From positions 1-10,771 of the forward strand of contig JAHEAM010000088.1 in the NCBI GenBank assembly GCA_024642765.1: 10,771 nucleotides of DNA, written 5' to 3'. Positions 1 through 7,197 of the stretch are shown one piece after another. Positions within the stretch are counted from its first letter, which is position 1, and each line of letters begins with the position of its first letter. Both the position numbers and the translations under genes were made by a program. A model generated the notes under the pieces. That model worked only from the letters and a program-made list of their open reading frames with translations, was not told the DNA's origin and did not search any database. The DNA comes from Planctomycetaceae bacterium (lineage in GTDB: Bacteria > Planctomycetota > Planctomycetia > Pirellulales > Pirellulaceae).

Positions 1-2
1 AT

Positions 3-1166
3 GGAGTCGCAACTCCTTCCATAGTCGGCGATCATCTCTACGTCTTCGCGCGTTTGGATGGGAAGGAAGTCCTCAAGTGCGTAAATACCAGCAATGGCAA
101 GACCGTCTGGGAAGACTCGTATGAAGCTCGCGGAATCTCGGGACCGGCTGGCGGTTTCCAAGGCCCGCGTTGCTCGCCCGCAATTGCAGGTGGCAAAGTC
201 ATCGTCGTGGGTGTTCATGGCATCGTGTCTTGCTACGATGCCGCAGGTGGAAAACTCCTTTGGCGGAACGAAGATTACGAAGGCGAAGTCCCTCGTTTTA
301 ACACTTCCAGTTCACCAATCGTTTTGTCGGACATGTGCATTGTGCAATTGGGTGCCGGTGAAAAAGGTGGAATCGTGGGATTCGATATCTCCGACGGAAA
401 AGTGAAGTGGAATTGGCAAGGCGGCGGACCGAGCTATGCTTCGCCGGCCACAACAAAATTCGGTGATGTCGAAGCGATTGTAGCAGTGACCGAAAATGAA
501 TTGGTCGTGGTAAATGCAACTGATGGCAAGGAACTTTGGAAAACCGAGTATCAACAAGGCCGCTACAATGCGACGACGCCCGTCATCAATGGCGAAACGA
601 TCATCGTCGCCGGCCCCAATCGTGGAGCCACTGCGTACTTGGTTTCAACTGCCGACGGAAAAATTTCGACAAAACAAGACTGGCGAAACGATGAAACCAG
701 CTTGCAGTTCAACACACCTGTGATTCACGATGGACTAGCCTTTGGAATTTCGAATCAAAACGAATTGTTTTGTGTTGACTTGGGTGACGGACATACGACA
801 TGGACCTCAGCCATGACGGCCGCTGCTCCCAGCACCGAAAGGCCCCAAAGCGACCGACCGCAACGCGCTGAAGGCCAAGGCCTCGACAGCCCTCCTCAAG
901 GCGGACGTGGCGGTGGGCGTGGTGGACGAGGTGGACGAGCTGGTGGTGGCGGAGGTGGCTATGGCTCTGTCGTCGATGCCGGCGACGCCCTATTCGCATT
1001 GTCACCTATCGGTACACTCGTGGTTTTCAAGCCCAACAAAAGTTCATTCGAATTATTGGCCGAATACAAGGTCGCTGATGGCGGAACCTACGCCTATCCC
1101 GTTATCTCAGAAAATTTTGTTTACATCAAAGACAAGAACGCGTTGATCAAATTCGAAATCAAGTAA
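3..1166 (+). CDS. PQQ-like beta-propeller repeat protein (BamB-like), 5'-truncated by the window edge
   Basis: The frame is open from base 3 to the TAA at 1164-1166, so the true start lies left of the window; the TTG at 54 is internal. Repeated blade signatures of the PQQ/quinoprotein type are visible. Numbering residues from that TTG, they are GKTVWE (15-20), GKLLWR (66-71), GKVKWN (115-120), GKELWK (158-163) and GHTTW (246-250), each following a short hydrophobic strand. This is the Trp-docking pattern of BamB-like propellers. Such proteins usually sit outside the cytoplasmic membrane and serve as scaffolds or as PQQ-dependent dehydrogenase relatives. No catalytic residues of true PQQ dehydrogenases can be assigned, so binding of PQQ is not claimed. 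A low-complexity insert (residues about 256-304, bases 819-965) interrupts the propeller. It is first Pro/Gln/Arg-rich and then almost pure Gly/Arg. Propeller sequence resumes after it (DALFALSP, TLVVFKP). The family call is firm; the specific function is unknown. Confidence 0.88.
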   Translation, partial: GVATPSIVGDHLYVFARLDGKEVLKCVNTSNGKTVWEDSYEARGISGPAGGFQGPRCSPAIAGGKVIVVGVHGIVSCYDAAGGKLLWRNEDYEGEVPRFNTSSSPIVLSDMCIVQLGAGEKGGIVGFDISDGKVKWNWQGGGPSYASPATTKFGDVEAIVAVTENELVVVNATDGKELWKTEYQQGRYNATTPVINGETIIVAGPNRGATAYLVSTADGKISTKQDWRNDETSLQFNTPVIHDGLAFGISNQNELFCVDLGDGHTTWTSAMTAAAPSTERPQSDRPQRAEGQGLDSPPQGGRGGGRGGRGGRAGGGGGGYGSVVDAGDALFALSPIGTLVVFKPNKSSFELLAEYKVADGGTYAYPVISENFVYIKDKNALIKFEIK

Positions 1167-1204
1167 ATTCGAGTAAGGCAAGTTTCCAGCACGTTTTGAT
1201 TTGC

Positions 1205-1247
1205 ACAGACAGCCGCAAGGCGCTCTCAAGCGTCTTCGGCTGACTGT
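1205..1247. other. Strong intergenic hairpin, possible 3' end of the propeller transcript
   Basis: An imperfect inverted repeat starts 39 nt after the propeller stop codon. Outer arms ACAG (1205-1208) and CTGT (1244-1247) pair. After an A-A mismatch, CAGCCG (1210-1215) pairs with CGGCTG (1237-1242). After one bulged C (1216), AAGGCGCT (1217-1224) pairs with AGCGTCTT (1229-1236) with one G-T wobble, around the loop CTCA. That gives about 18 pairs. No T-tract follows on either strand, so this is not a classic intrinsic terminator. It could be a 3'-end processing or stability structure, or a copy of a dispersed palindromic repeat. Confidence 0.5.
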
Positions 1248-1253
1248 CCAGCT

Positions 1254-1309
1254 CGCTCGATATCTTCCGCTCGATATCTTTCGCGCAGTCTCTTCCGCTC
1301 AATGCATCA
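1254..1309. repeat. 14-bp tandem repeat array ending at the start codon of the FMN/Fe-S gene
   Basis: Four consecutive 14-bp units can be set out. Unit 1 is CGCTCGATATCTTC (1254-1267). Unit 2 is CGCTCGATATCTTT (1268-1281), a 13/14 match. Unit 3 is CGCGCAGTCTCTTC (1282-1295), 10/14. Unit 4 is CGCTCAATGCATCA (1296-1309), 8/14. Similarity decays towards the ATG at 1310. The first two units are certain; the fourth could be chance. The array takes up the whole leader region between the hairpin and the start codon, so it could be a set of protein binding sites or a replication-slippage product. Confidence 0.6.
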
Positions 1310-3586
1310 ATGAAACCAACCGATACAAACAAAGCGCAGGACCCTCGGCAGTTCCACTACACCGCTTTGCCAATCTTGGATGCTTCACCCAATCGAATTT
1401 CACCTGTTTCACCGTCGCAACTTTTTGCAATCCGACTATTTCGTTTGACGATTGTGGCGTTGTTTGCCATGTTGATTTGGTGGGCCGGTCAGGTTGCAAA
1501 TTCTAAATCAGAATTGAATGAAAGCGTCTCGTTGATTGACGCCCAGAGAATCTTCCCAGAAGCAACGCGACTTGAATGGCGAAAGTCACCTGCTAATTCG
1601 TTCACAGTGCTTATAGACGACGACATTCCTATTGGCACAATCCTGCGGACAGCGCCCGAATGCAATGACTTGATCGGCTACTCGGGACCAAGCGATCTAT
1701 TGGTCGGATTGCATCACGATGGCTCGATTCGACAAGTAGTTCTGCTGTCGAGTCTGGACACCGAATCGCACGTCCAAGCTGTTCGGCAATCCCTCAGGTT
1801 TTGGGACTCGTTTCGCGGCTGGCAGCCGAAAATCGATTTGCAGCCGCCATTTGATGGCGTGAGCGGCTCGACACTTACCAGCCGTGCCATGCTCGAGTCG
1901 GTCATCCGCCGAGTGACGGGGGATTCCCCATCGTTGCGATTTCCACGAACGCTAACTCTTGATGAGGCAAAACAGTTTTTTCCAAGTTGTGTCGACCTTC
2001 GATTCGATGTACCAAAGCTAGGTTGGGCAACACTGTTTGACCGGACAGAAACAACTCTCGGATATTTGCTACGAACCTCTCCAATCGCGGATAACATCCA
2101 GGGCTACCGTGGTCCGACCGACGCTCTTCTCGCTATTGATCGCGATCAACAAACCATTTTGAAAGTTGCGATTCGCAACAGTTTTGATACACCCGACTAT
2201 GTCGCTCGCGTCCGTGACAATCCACAATACTTGGAACAACTGTGCGAACCTTCGCTTGCCAATTGGGCAATTTTGAAACTAGAGGCAAGTGGCATCGAGG
2301 GTGTTTCCGGAGCCACGCAAACAAGTTACGGGTTGGCCGAGGGCATTCGTCGCCGCGCGATTGCCGATGTACAACGCTTGTCCGCCACGATTCCTTTTCC
2401 GAATCCTGGCCTTATACGAAACGTAGCTCTAGGGTTTGTGATTTTAGGCGCACTGGCAATGATGTTCACACGCTTGCGTCATGTGCGTTGGCTTCGGCGT
2501 GTTTGGCAAATTATCGTGGTCGTCGTTTTCGCAATTGTGTTGACAGATTTGTTGTCGATGTCATTATTGGTTGGCTGGGCTCGCAATGGAATTCCATTCC
2601 AGCTCGCGCCAACTCTGGTTGTTTTGGCGGTGGTTGCCCTAGTCGTCCCTTGGCTAACAAAACAACCATTCTATTGTCAACAAATCTGTCCGCATGGAAT
2701 GGTTCAGGAATGGGTTGGGCGACTGAATTCGCGAAAGCTACATTTGCCCAGACGGTTGAACCGAGTCGCAAGGGCATTGCCGAACTTCTTGCTTGTGGCC
2801 GCAATTCTGTCTTCCGTGATCGCAACGCATGTTGACTTGTCTACCTGGGAACCCTTCGACGCGTGGGCACTGAGATGTACGGTTTGGGCGTCGACTTCGA
2901 TCGCCATCAGCGGATTGGTTGCTTCGTACTTTTTACCCCAAGCCTATTGTCGGTTTGGTTGTCCAACAGGTGCCTTACTTGGGTTTATTCGTTCCCATGG
3001 GCGCAATGACCGGTTCGGATCCATGGATTGGTTGTCGGGATTGGTGCTGGTCGTTTTAGCAGCAGTGGTTTGGATGAATACTCCCCGCGATCTATTACCC
3101 TTTGCAAACCAAGGTCAAGGAACAGCAATTCGAAAATTGTCGGGTGAGTTTTCCGGGACGGCATGGAGTGTCACTTTTCGCGATCCCGTCGTACGCCCTG
3201 CTGAACTTCGTGATCAAATCGCACGTGAAATCGAACGCGTTGAAGCAATTTTTTCCAGCAAACGTGCAAACTCTGCGATCAATCGAATCAACGCAAGTCA
3301 AACGGCTTTGGAAATGGAAATCGACGATGAACTTTTCGAGGCATTACAGGCATTACAAGAAGATAGAGTTACAACAACCGGAACGCAGGTCGCAAATGAA
3401 TTCGACGCGAACGTCTTTCAACTTTTACCCGAACACCGGACGCTCAAGAAGAATCGTCCGGATTCCGTCATAAAATTAAACTCATCGCTGAACAAAATAG
3501 TTGCCGAAAAAATTGGCAAGCTATTGCACGCAACTGGCCAAACGGAGTTCTCAATTCGGATAGGTTCCGATACCTTTGCGGAATGA
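1310..3586 (+). CDS. NosR-like membrane flavo-iron-sulfur protein: two FMN-binding domains, CxxxCP core, C-terminal ApbE-like half domain
   Basis: The protein has 758 residues. A first membrane segment lies at about 43-60. Two related extracytoplasmic FMN-binding (RnfG/NqrC/NosR-type) domains follow, at about 76-204 and 215-352. Each ends in the flavinylation-type motif: SGSTLT (185-190, candidate Thr190) and SGATQT (333-338, candidate Thr338). In the family, the last Thr carries FMN in phosphoester linkage, put there by ApbE. Five or six further membrane segments (about 369-387, 399-421, 432-449, 491-507, 526-543, 573-589) carry two CxxxCP motifs, CQQICPHG (Cys456/Cys460) and CRFGCPTG (Cys547/Cys551), as in NosR/NapH/NirI proteins. 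The usual C-terminal ferredoxin cysteines are missing. Residues about 613-758 instead resemble the N-terminal half of ApbE: GTAWSV, then EAIFSS..SAINRIN, NEFDANV and a degenerate SLNKI where ApbE has GIAKG. The enzyme's second half is absent. The likely role is electron transfer across the membrane to a periplasmic acceptor; the acceptor is unknown. The ATG at 1310 is chosen as the first start in a long open frame; no Shine-Dalgarno site is visible. Confidence 0.87.
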   Translation: MKPTDTNKAQDPRQFHYTALPILDASPNRISPVSPSQLFAIRLFRLTIVALFAMLIWWAGQVANSKSELNESVSLIDAQRIFPEATRLEWRKSPANSFTVLIDDDIPIGTILRTAPECNDLIGYSGPSDLLVGLHHDGSIRQVVLLSSLDTESHVQAVRQSLRFWDSFRGWQPKIDLQPPFDGVSGSTLTSRAMLESVIRRVTGDSPSLRFPRTLTLDEAKQFFPSCVDLRFDVPKLGWATLFDRTETTLGYLLRTSPIADNIQGYRGPTDALLAIDRDQQTILKVAIRNSFDTPDYVARVRDNPQYLEQLCEPSLANWAILKLEASGIEGVSGATQTSYGLAEGIRRRAIADVQRLSATIPFPNPGLIRNVALGFVILGALAMMFTRLRHVRWLRRVWQIIVVVVFAIVLTDLLSMSLLVGWARNGIPFQLAPTLVVLAVVALVVPWLTKQPFYCQQICPHGMVQEWVGRLNSRKLHLPRRLNRVARALPNFLLVAAILSSVIATHVDLSTWEPFDAWALRCTVWASTSIAISGLVASYFLPQAYCRFGCPTGALLGFIRSHGRNDRFGSMDWLSGLVLVVLAAVVWMNTPRDLLPFANQGQGTAIRKLSGEFSGTAWSVTFRDPVVRPAELRDQIAREIERVEAIFSSKRANSAINRINASQTALEMEIDDELFEALQALQEDRVTTTGTQVANEFDANVFQLLPEHRTLKKNRPDSVIKLNSSLNKIVAEKIGKLLHATGQTEFSIRIGSDTFAE

Positions 3587-3684
3587 AACGTTTCTTTTTG
3601 ACGCGAGCCTGCCGAGTTACACGACACCGGACGACTTGCGACGTTCCATTTAAAATGAACGAGCCTGCAATTGCGAAAGAAGGT

Positions 3685-4020
3685 TTAAGCCTTGCGGACA
3701 AATTCCGATTTCAATTGCATTGCCCCGATACCGTCAATCTTGCAATCGATGTCGTGGTCGCCATCAACGATACGAATATTTTTGACCTTAGTGCCGCCTT
3801 TGACAACTTGCGATGAGCCTTTGATTTTGAGGTCCTTGATCACGATCACTGAATCACCGTCTTGAAGGACGTTTCCGTTCGAGTCCTTGACGGCGTTTTC
3901 ATCGATTGCATTTTCATCAACAGGCGTCCATTCATGGGCACACGTCGGACACACCAATAACGGCCCATCTTGATAGGTAAATTCGCCAGAACAAACTGGA
4001 CAGGGAGGCAGTTCAGACAT
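3685..4020 (-). CDS. yjdM: PhnA/YjdM family zinc-ribbon protein
   Basis: The protein has 111 residues, full length for the family, and is very similar to E. coli PhnA (YjdM) along its whole length. An N-terminal zinc ribbon has CPVC (Cys7/Cys10) and CPTC (Cys24/Cys27). It is followed by the characteristic C-terminal domain with DGDSV, IKDLKIKGSS, GTKVKNIR, DGDHDIDCKIDG and LKSEFV. The family was named from the phosphonate (phn) region of E. coli, but it is not phosphonoacetate hydrolase and its biochemical role is unsettled. No phn genes are present here, so a phosphonate role should not be assumed. It lies 97 bp downstream of the permease on the same strand, so co-transcription is possible. 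No Shine-Dalgarno site is seen before the ATG. It converges on the FMN/Fe-S gene across a 98-bp gap. Confidence 0.95.
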   Translation of the reverse strand: MSELPPCPVCSGEFTYQDGPLLVCPTCAHEWTPVDENAIDENAVKDSNGNVLQDGDSVIVIKDLKIKGSSQVVKGGTKVKNIRIVDGDHDIDCKIDGIGAMQLKSEFVRKA

Positions 4021-4117
4021 CGCAATGAGACTTTCGTTTTTGTTGGTTTAGGAAATGCACACTATCAAGAAAATTTCGTCTTACAAAAGGGGATGCTTAC
4101 TCGCGCACAGGCAGAAA

Positions 4118-5650
4118 CTACTGATCGTACTCGTTTGGCAACGCGCGATTCTCTTGATGCAATTTGCTGTGGTGAAAACCGTAGCAAAAGTACACCACCG
4201 CTCCAATGGCCATCCACACGAAAAAACGAATCCAAGTCAACCCCGGTAGACTGAACATCAAATACAAACAAATCAAGATGCACGCGGGGCAAACCAACTG
4301 CGCAAACGGTACGCGAAATCCTCGCTTCTTGTTCGGCTCCAACTTTCGCAGCATCAGCACGCCGCCAGCCACCAACACAAATGCAAACAGTGTCCCGATA
4401 TTTGTTAATTCAGCCGCCGCACCAATGTCGATCAGTGCTGCCGGGATCGCAACGACCACCCCCGTCAAAACGGTACAAATCATTGGCGTTCCAAATCGTG
4501 GATCAACGTGACTCAAAAATTTGGGCAGCAATCCATCGCGACTCATCACATAAAAAATTCTTGTTTGCGCCATTTGCATCACAACCAAGACGCTTGTGAT
4601 GGACAGGACTGCACCCAGTGAAATTAAGGTCGCTACATTGTTTTCGCCTACAGCATTCAAGGCAGCGGCAACTGGTTTCTCGTTGTTCAAAACTCCTAAC
4701 GGAACCATACCTGTCAGCACGGCTGCCACGGCAATATACAACACCGTGCAAATGATGAGTGAGGCAATCATCCCGATTGGCAAATCGCGTTGCGGATTCT
4801 TCGCCTCTTCAGCCGTTGTGCTTACCGCATCAAACCCGATGTAGGCAAAAAAGATCAATGCCGACCCAGTCATAATACCTTTCCAACCATTGGGAGCAAA
4901 CGTATGCCAATTCGTTTCATAATCGATATACTTAAGTCCAAACCAAAGAAACAACGCGATCAGACCCAACTTCAAAACAACCAACCCCGCATTAACACGA
5001 GCACTTTCCTTGATGCCATAGACCAACAGAGCAGTGACGAACAACACAATAAACACCGCGGGCAAATTGAAGATAATTGGGAAACCAATATTCGGCGCGT
5101 TCGCAATTGCCTGTTGCGCCAATTCAACCTGATCCATCGAAATGTTTGCCGCGCCCGCAACCTCCGCCGACATACCGGCCAATTGATTAGCCGTCATAGG
5201 ATCTACTGTTAACCAAGCGGGCAAGTGAATTCCAAAATGATGAAAAACGGAATTGAGGTATCCCGACCAACCAATGGCAACCGCGATGTTGCCCACTGCG
5301 TATTCCAAAATCAAATCCCACCCAATGATCCATGCGACCAATTCTCCGAACGACGAGTAGGCGTAAGTGTATGCACTGCCTGACGCAGGAACCATGGCAG
5401 CGAATTCGGCGTAACATAGTGCCGCAAATCCGCATGCCACCGCGGTGACAATAAACGAGATGATGATCGCCGGCCCAGCTCCCAAGTGCCCTGGTGATCC
5501 GGCTGCCGCCGTCCCAGTCAATACAAAGATTCCGGTGCCAATGATTGCCCCGATTCCAAACAACGTCAATTCAACCGGACCCAAAACGCGTTTCAATCCA
5601 TGGTCCTTTTGGACATCAACGCTTTTGCGCGCAAACAATTGAGATAGCAT
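4118..5650 (-). CDS. APC-superfamily amino acid permease, cationic amino acid transporter (CAT) type
   Basis: The protein has 510 residues and about 12-13 hydrophobic helices. The N-terminal unwound-helix motif is GIGAIIGTGIFVLTG (32-46), which in APC transporters binds the amino acid's alpha-amino and carboxyl groups. CAT-type features include FAALCYAEFAAMVPASGSAYTYAY (in two parts, about 75-98), Glu116 in WDLILEYAVG, FAYIGFDAVSTTAEEAKNP (268-286) and a C-terminal RGFRVPF (443-449). A loop of about 50 residues (about 146-195, Ala/Gln-rich, polar) lies between early helices and is longer than in the most compact bacterial members. The protein should be an inner-membrane importer of amino acids. 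Substrate cannot be read from sequence; cationic amino acids are the family default, and histidine would fit hutH nearby, but that is inference. The ATG at 5648-5650 is supported by a strong Shine-Dalgarno sequence. The gene is divergent from the P450 gene and upstream of yjdM on the same strand. Confidence 0.93.
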   Translation of the reverse strand: MLSQLFARKSVDVQKDHGLKRVLGPVELTLFGIGAIIGTGIFVLTGTAAAGSPGHLGAGPAIIISFIVTAVACGFAALCYAEFAAMVPASGSAYTYAYSSFGELVAWIIGWDLILEYAVGNIAVAIGWSGYLNSVFHHFGIHLPAWLTVDPMTANQLAGMSAEVAGAANISMDQVELAQQAIANAPNIGFPIIFNLPAVFIVLFVTALLVYGIKESARVNAGLVVLKLGLIALFLWFGLKYIDYETNWHTFAPNGWKGIMTGSALIFFAYIGFDAVSTTAEEAKNPQRDLPIGMIASLIICTVLYIAVAAVLTGMVPLGVLNNEKPVAAALNAVGENNVATLISLGAVLSITSVLVVMQMAQTRIFYVMSRDGLLPKFLSHVDPRFGTPMICTVLTGVVVAIPAALIDIGAAAELTNIGTLFAFVLVAGGVLMLRKLEPNKKRGFRVPFAQLVCPACILICLYLMFSLPGLTWIRFFVWMAIGAVVYFCYGFHHSKLHQENRALPNEYDQ

Positions 5651-5654
5651 TCTG

Positions 5655-5662
5655 CTCCCCTC
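5655..5662 (-). promoter_or_regulatory. Ribosome binding site of the permease gene
   Basis: On the minus strand GAGGGGAG stands 4 nt before the ATG. It is one of only two clear Shine-Dalgarno sequences in the window (the other is at 10358-10364), and it settles the permease start. Confidence 0.75.
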
Positions 5663-5696
5663 AAATTTCTCTGAATCGTGACAACGAAATCACATT

Positions 5697-5717
5697 CTAC
5701 AGCAAGCATTGTTGTAG
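5697..5717. promoter_or_regulatory. 21-bp dyad, candidate operator between permease and P450 genes
   Basis: The arms CTACA (5697-5701) and TGTAG (5713-5717) flank CAA (5703-5705) and TTG (5709-5711) around a central GCA. One position pair (5702/5712) breaks perfect symmetry, as a G-T. The dyad lies 46 bp upstream of the permease start. On the minus strand it overlaps a possible -10 element, TAGAAT, so a bound regulator could block permease transcription. It could also fold as a 9-bp hairpin with a 3-nt loop. The regulator family is unknown. Confidence 0.4.
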
Positions 5718-5806
5718 ATGGTTCAGCAGCCTTTTTGTTTTTTTGAAATTTAAAAATTCATTTCGAAGGTCACTCGGGTTGCGCGCATCCAAATCAATGT
5801 GATTGG

Positions 5807-5834
5807 TTGTGACGCCATTCAAAGCTATGATAAT
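5807..5834 (+). promoter_or_regulatory. Possible sigma70-type promoter of the P450 gene
   Basis: TTGTGA (5807-5812, 4/6 match to the -35 consensus) is followed after 16 nt by GATAAT (5829-5834, 5/6 match to the -10 consensus). Transcription would start around 5841, which leaves a short leader before the ATG at 5860 and argues against the earlier ATG at 5827 as the start. It was found by eye in AT-rich DNA, so a chance match is possible. Confidence 0.3.
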
Positions 5835-5859
5835 AGGGATCGAAAATACGAATGACAAA

Positions 5860-7194
5860 ATGACAAATCAACACAACCAAGAATTCAAACTTGCGGGCCC
5901 GGCCGGTCGCTTTTTACCGACATATCGGCTCATGAAGGACCCCTACCTCACCTATTCCAATTGGAGCAAACGTTACGGGAAAACGTTTCTGGTCAAGGCA
6001 CTCAACGGAAATGTTGTTGCGACCAGCAACACAGAAAACATTCGCAGAATACTCGCGGCGAAACACAATGAAATCGCCCCTTTCGCTGTGGCGACAGCCA
6101 AACCATTGATTGGCGAACATTCTGTTCTGCTGATTGAAGGTGAAGCACACAAGCAAGCGAGAGCGCTATTGACGCCTCCATTTCGTGGAGAGGCATTGCG
6201 GAACAATGTGTCGAAAATGCAGGATATTGCCAATCGCATTTCAGCGCAATGGCGACCCGGCGACCGTGTTCGCATGATGGATTTCAGCTTGGAGTATTCA
6301 CTGGATGTGATCATTCAAGTCGTCTTTGGCGTTCAGGAGCAAACGACAGTCCAGCGTTTCAAATCGACGATCAAGAGCTACATCGAATGCTTCCGTCCGA
6401 TATTCGTTTTCACGAAACTATTTCAAAGCAATTGGAATCCGTCTTGGAATCGATTCTTGAAACAAAAACAGCTATTCCTGCAAATGCTGAATGAACAAAT
6501 CGAAATGCGCCGATCAAATACCGATAGTCGATTCGACATCTTGTCGATGTTGCTTGCTCCGCAAGAAAACGATGGACAGCGCCTCAGCGATAGCGAACTT
6601 CGAGACCAGCTCACGACTTTATTGTTTGCTGGCCATGAAACGACTCAAATCGCAATTGCCTGGGCCATGTCGTGGTTACATCGCAGCCCGGACGTCGAGA
6701 GACGACTGCGCGAAGAACTTGATTCGACTTACGATCTTGACGTGCTACTGCGGTCAGAGCTTTTGGATGGGATTTGCAACGAGGCACTCCGCCTCAATCC
6801 AATTGTTGCGGATTTTATTCGGGTCGTTCACAAACCCATCGAATTGGTGGAACTGACCTTGCCGGCGAATTCCAATCTCGCCATTCTCACGTGTATTGTT
6901 CACGACGATGAAGAGATTTATTCGGACGCCAAACTATTTGATCCAGATCGTTGGAGCCGCAACTCGTTCAAGCCGTATGAATTCCTGGCGTTTGGAGGCG
7001 GGGTTCGGCGCTGTATCGGCGCGACCATGGCGTTGATGGAAATGAAAATTGCTTTGATCACTTGGCTACGACGATTCCACTTCGAATTGCCACCCGACGC
7101 TCCGAGCGTTGAACCTGTTCATCGTCGCAACCTGACTATGGCGCCCGTTTCTGGTATCGAACTCATCGTGAAATCGATTCGCACTGCCAAATAG
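5860..7194 (+). CDS. Cytochrome P450, resembling the CYP110-type bacterial class
   Basis: From the ATG at 5860 the protein has 444 residues, normal for a soluble bacterial P450. The landmark motifs are present in order. The C-helix region is HKQARALLTPPF (about 97-108). The I-helix oxygen-activation motif AGHETT is at 257-262. The K-helix ExxR is Glu308/Arg311 in EALRLNP. The heme-binding loop is FGGGVRRCIG, with Cys385 as the axial thiolate. The enzyme should use two electrons and O2 to hydroxylate or epoxidise a lipophilic substrate; the substrate is unknown. The C-helix and heme-loop wording recall the CYP110 group (fatty acid, alkane or terpene oxidation), a resemblance from memory. No ferredoxin or reductase gene is adjacent. 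The frame extends upstream to an ATG at 5827 and a TTG at 5803. I prefer 5860 because upstream residues are not P450-like and a possible promoter overlaps 5827. No Shine-Dalgarno site is visible. The stop codon lies 3 bp from the hutH stop, convergently. Confidence 0.93.
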   Translation: MTNQHNQEFKLAGPAGRFLPTYRLMKDPYLTYSNWSKRYGKTFLVKALNGNVVATSNTENIRRILAAKHNEIAPFAVATAKPLIGEHSVLLIEGEAHKQARALLTPPFRGEALRNNVSKMQDIANRISAQWRPGDRVRMMDFSLEYSLDVIIQVVFGVQEQTTVQRFKSTIKSYIECFRPIFVFTKLFQSNWNPSWNRFLKQKQLFLQMLNEQIEMRRSNTDSRFDILSMLLAPQENDGQRLSDSELRDQLTTLLFAGHETTQIAIAWAMSWLHRSPDVERRLREELDSTYDLDVLLRSELLDGICNEALRLNPIVADFIRVVHKPIELVELTLPANSNLAILTCIVHDDEEIYSDAKLFDPDRWSRNSFKPYEFLAFGGGVRRCIGATMALMEMKIALITWLRRFHFELPPDAPSVEPVHRRNLTMAPVSGIELIVKSIRTAK

Positions 7195-7197
7195 CCA

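Noticed and set aside
54..56. The TTG at 54 as the start of the propeller gene.
   Set aside because: The frame is open to the left edge and already reads as propeller strand sequence (VATPSIVGDHLYVFAR) before this codon, so the gene begins outside the window.
2242..2835. A 197-codon + strand open frame.
   Set aside because: It lies inside the redox gene in another frame. The encoded peptide has no membrane segments or motifs, whereas the main frame has the CxxxCP motifs and helices.
3585..3599. GAAACGTTTC followed by five T's at the end of the redox gene, resembling a small terminator.
   Set aside because: The palindrome has no loop bases, so a real hairpin would have only about three weak pairs. 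It is too weak to call.
3583..3816. A 77-codon + strand frame whose ATG overlaps the stop of the redox gene (ATGA), which looks like translational coupling or the missing rest of ApbE.
   Set aside because: Most of it is antisense to the well-supported yjdM gene, the peptide has no ApbE motifs and no recognisable domain, and it is low in hydrophobic structure. Treated as chance.
5697..5744. The 5697-5717 dyad followed by a T-rich run (5732-5744), resembling a + strand intrinsic terminator.
   Set aside because: No + strand gene lies upstream to be terminated, and the T run is 14 nt away from the stem. An operator reading is preferred.
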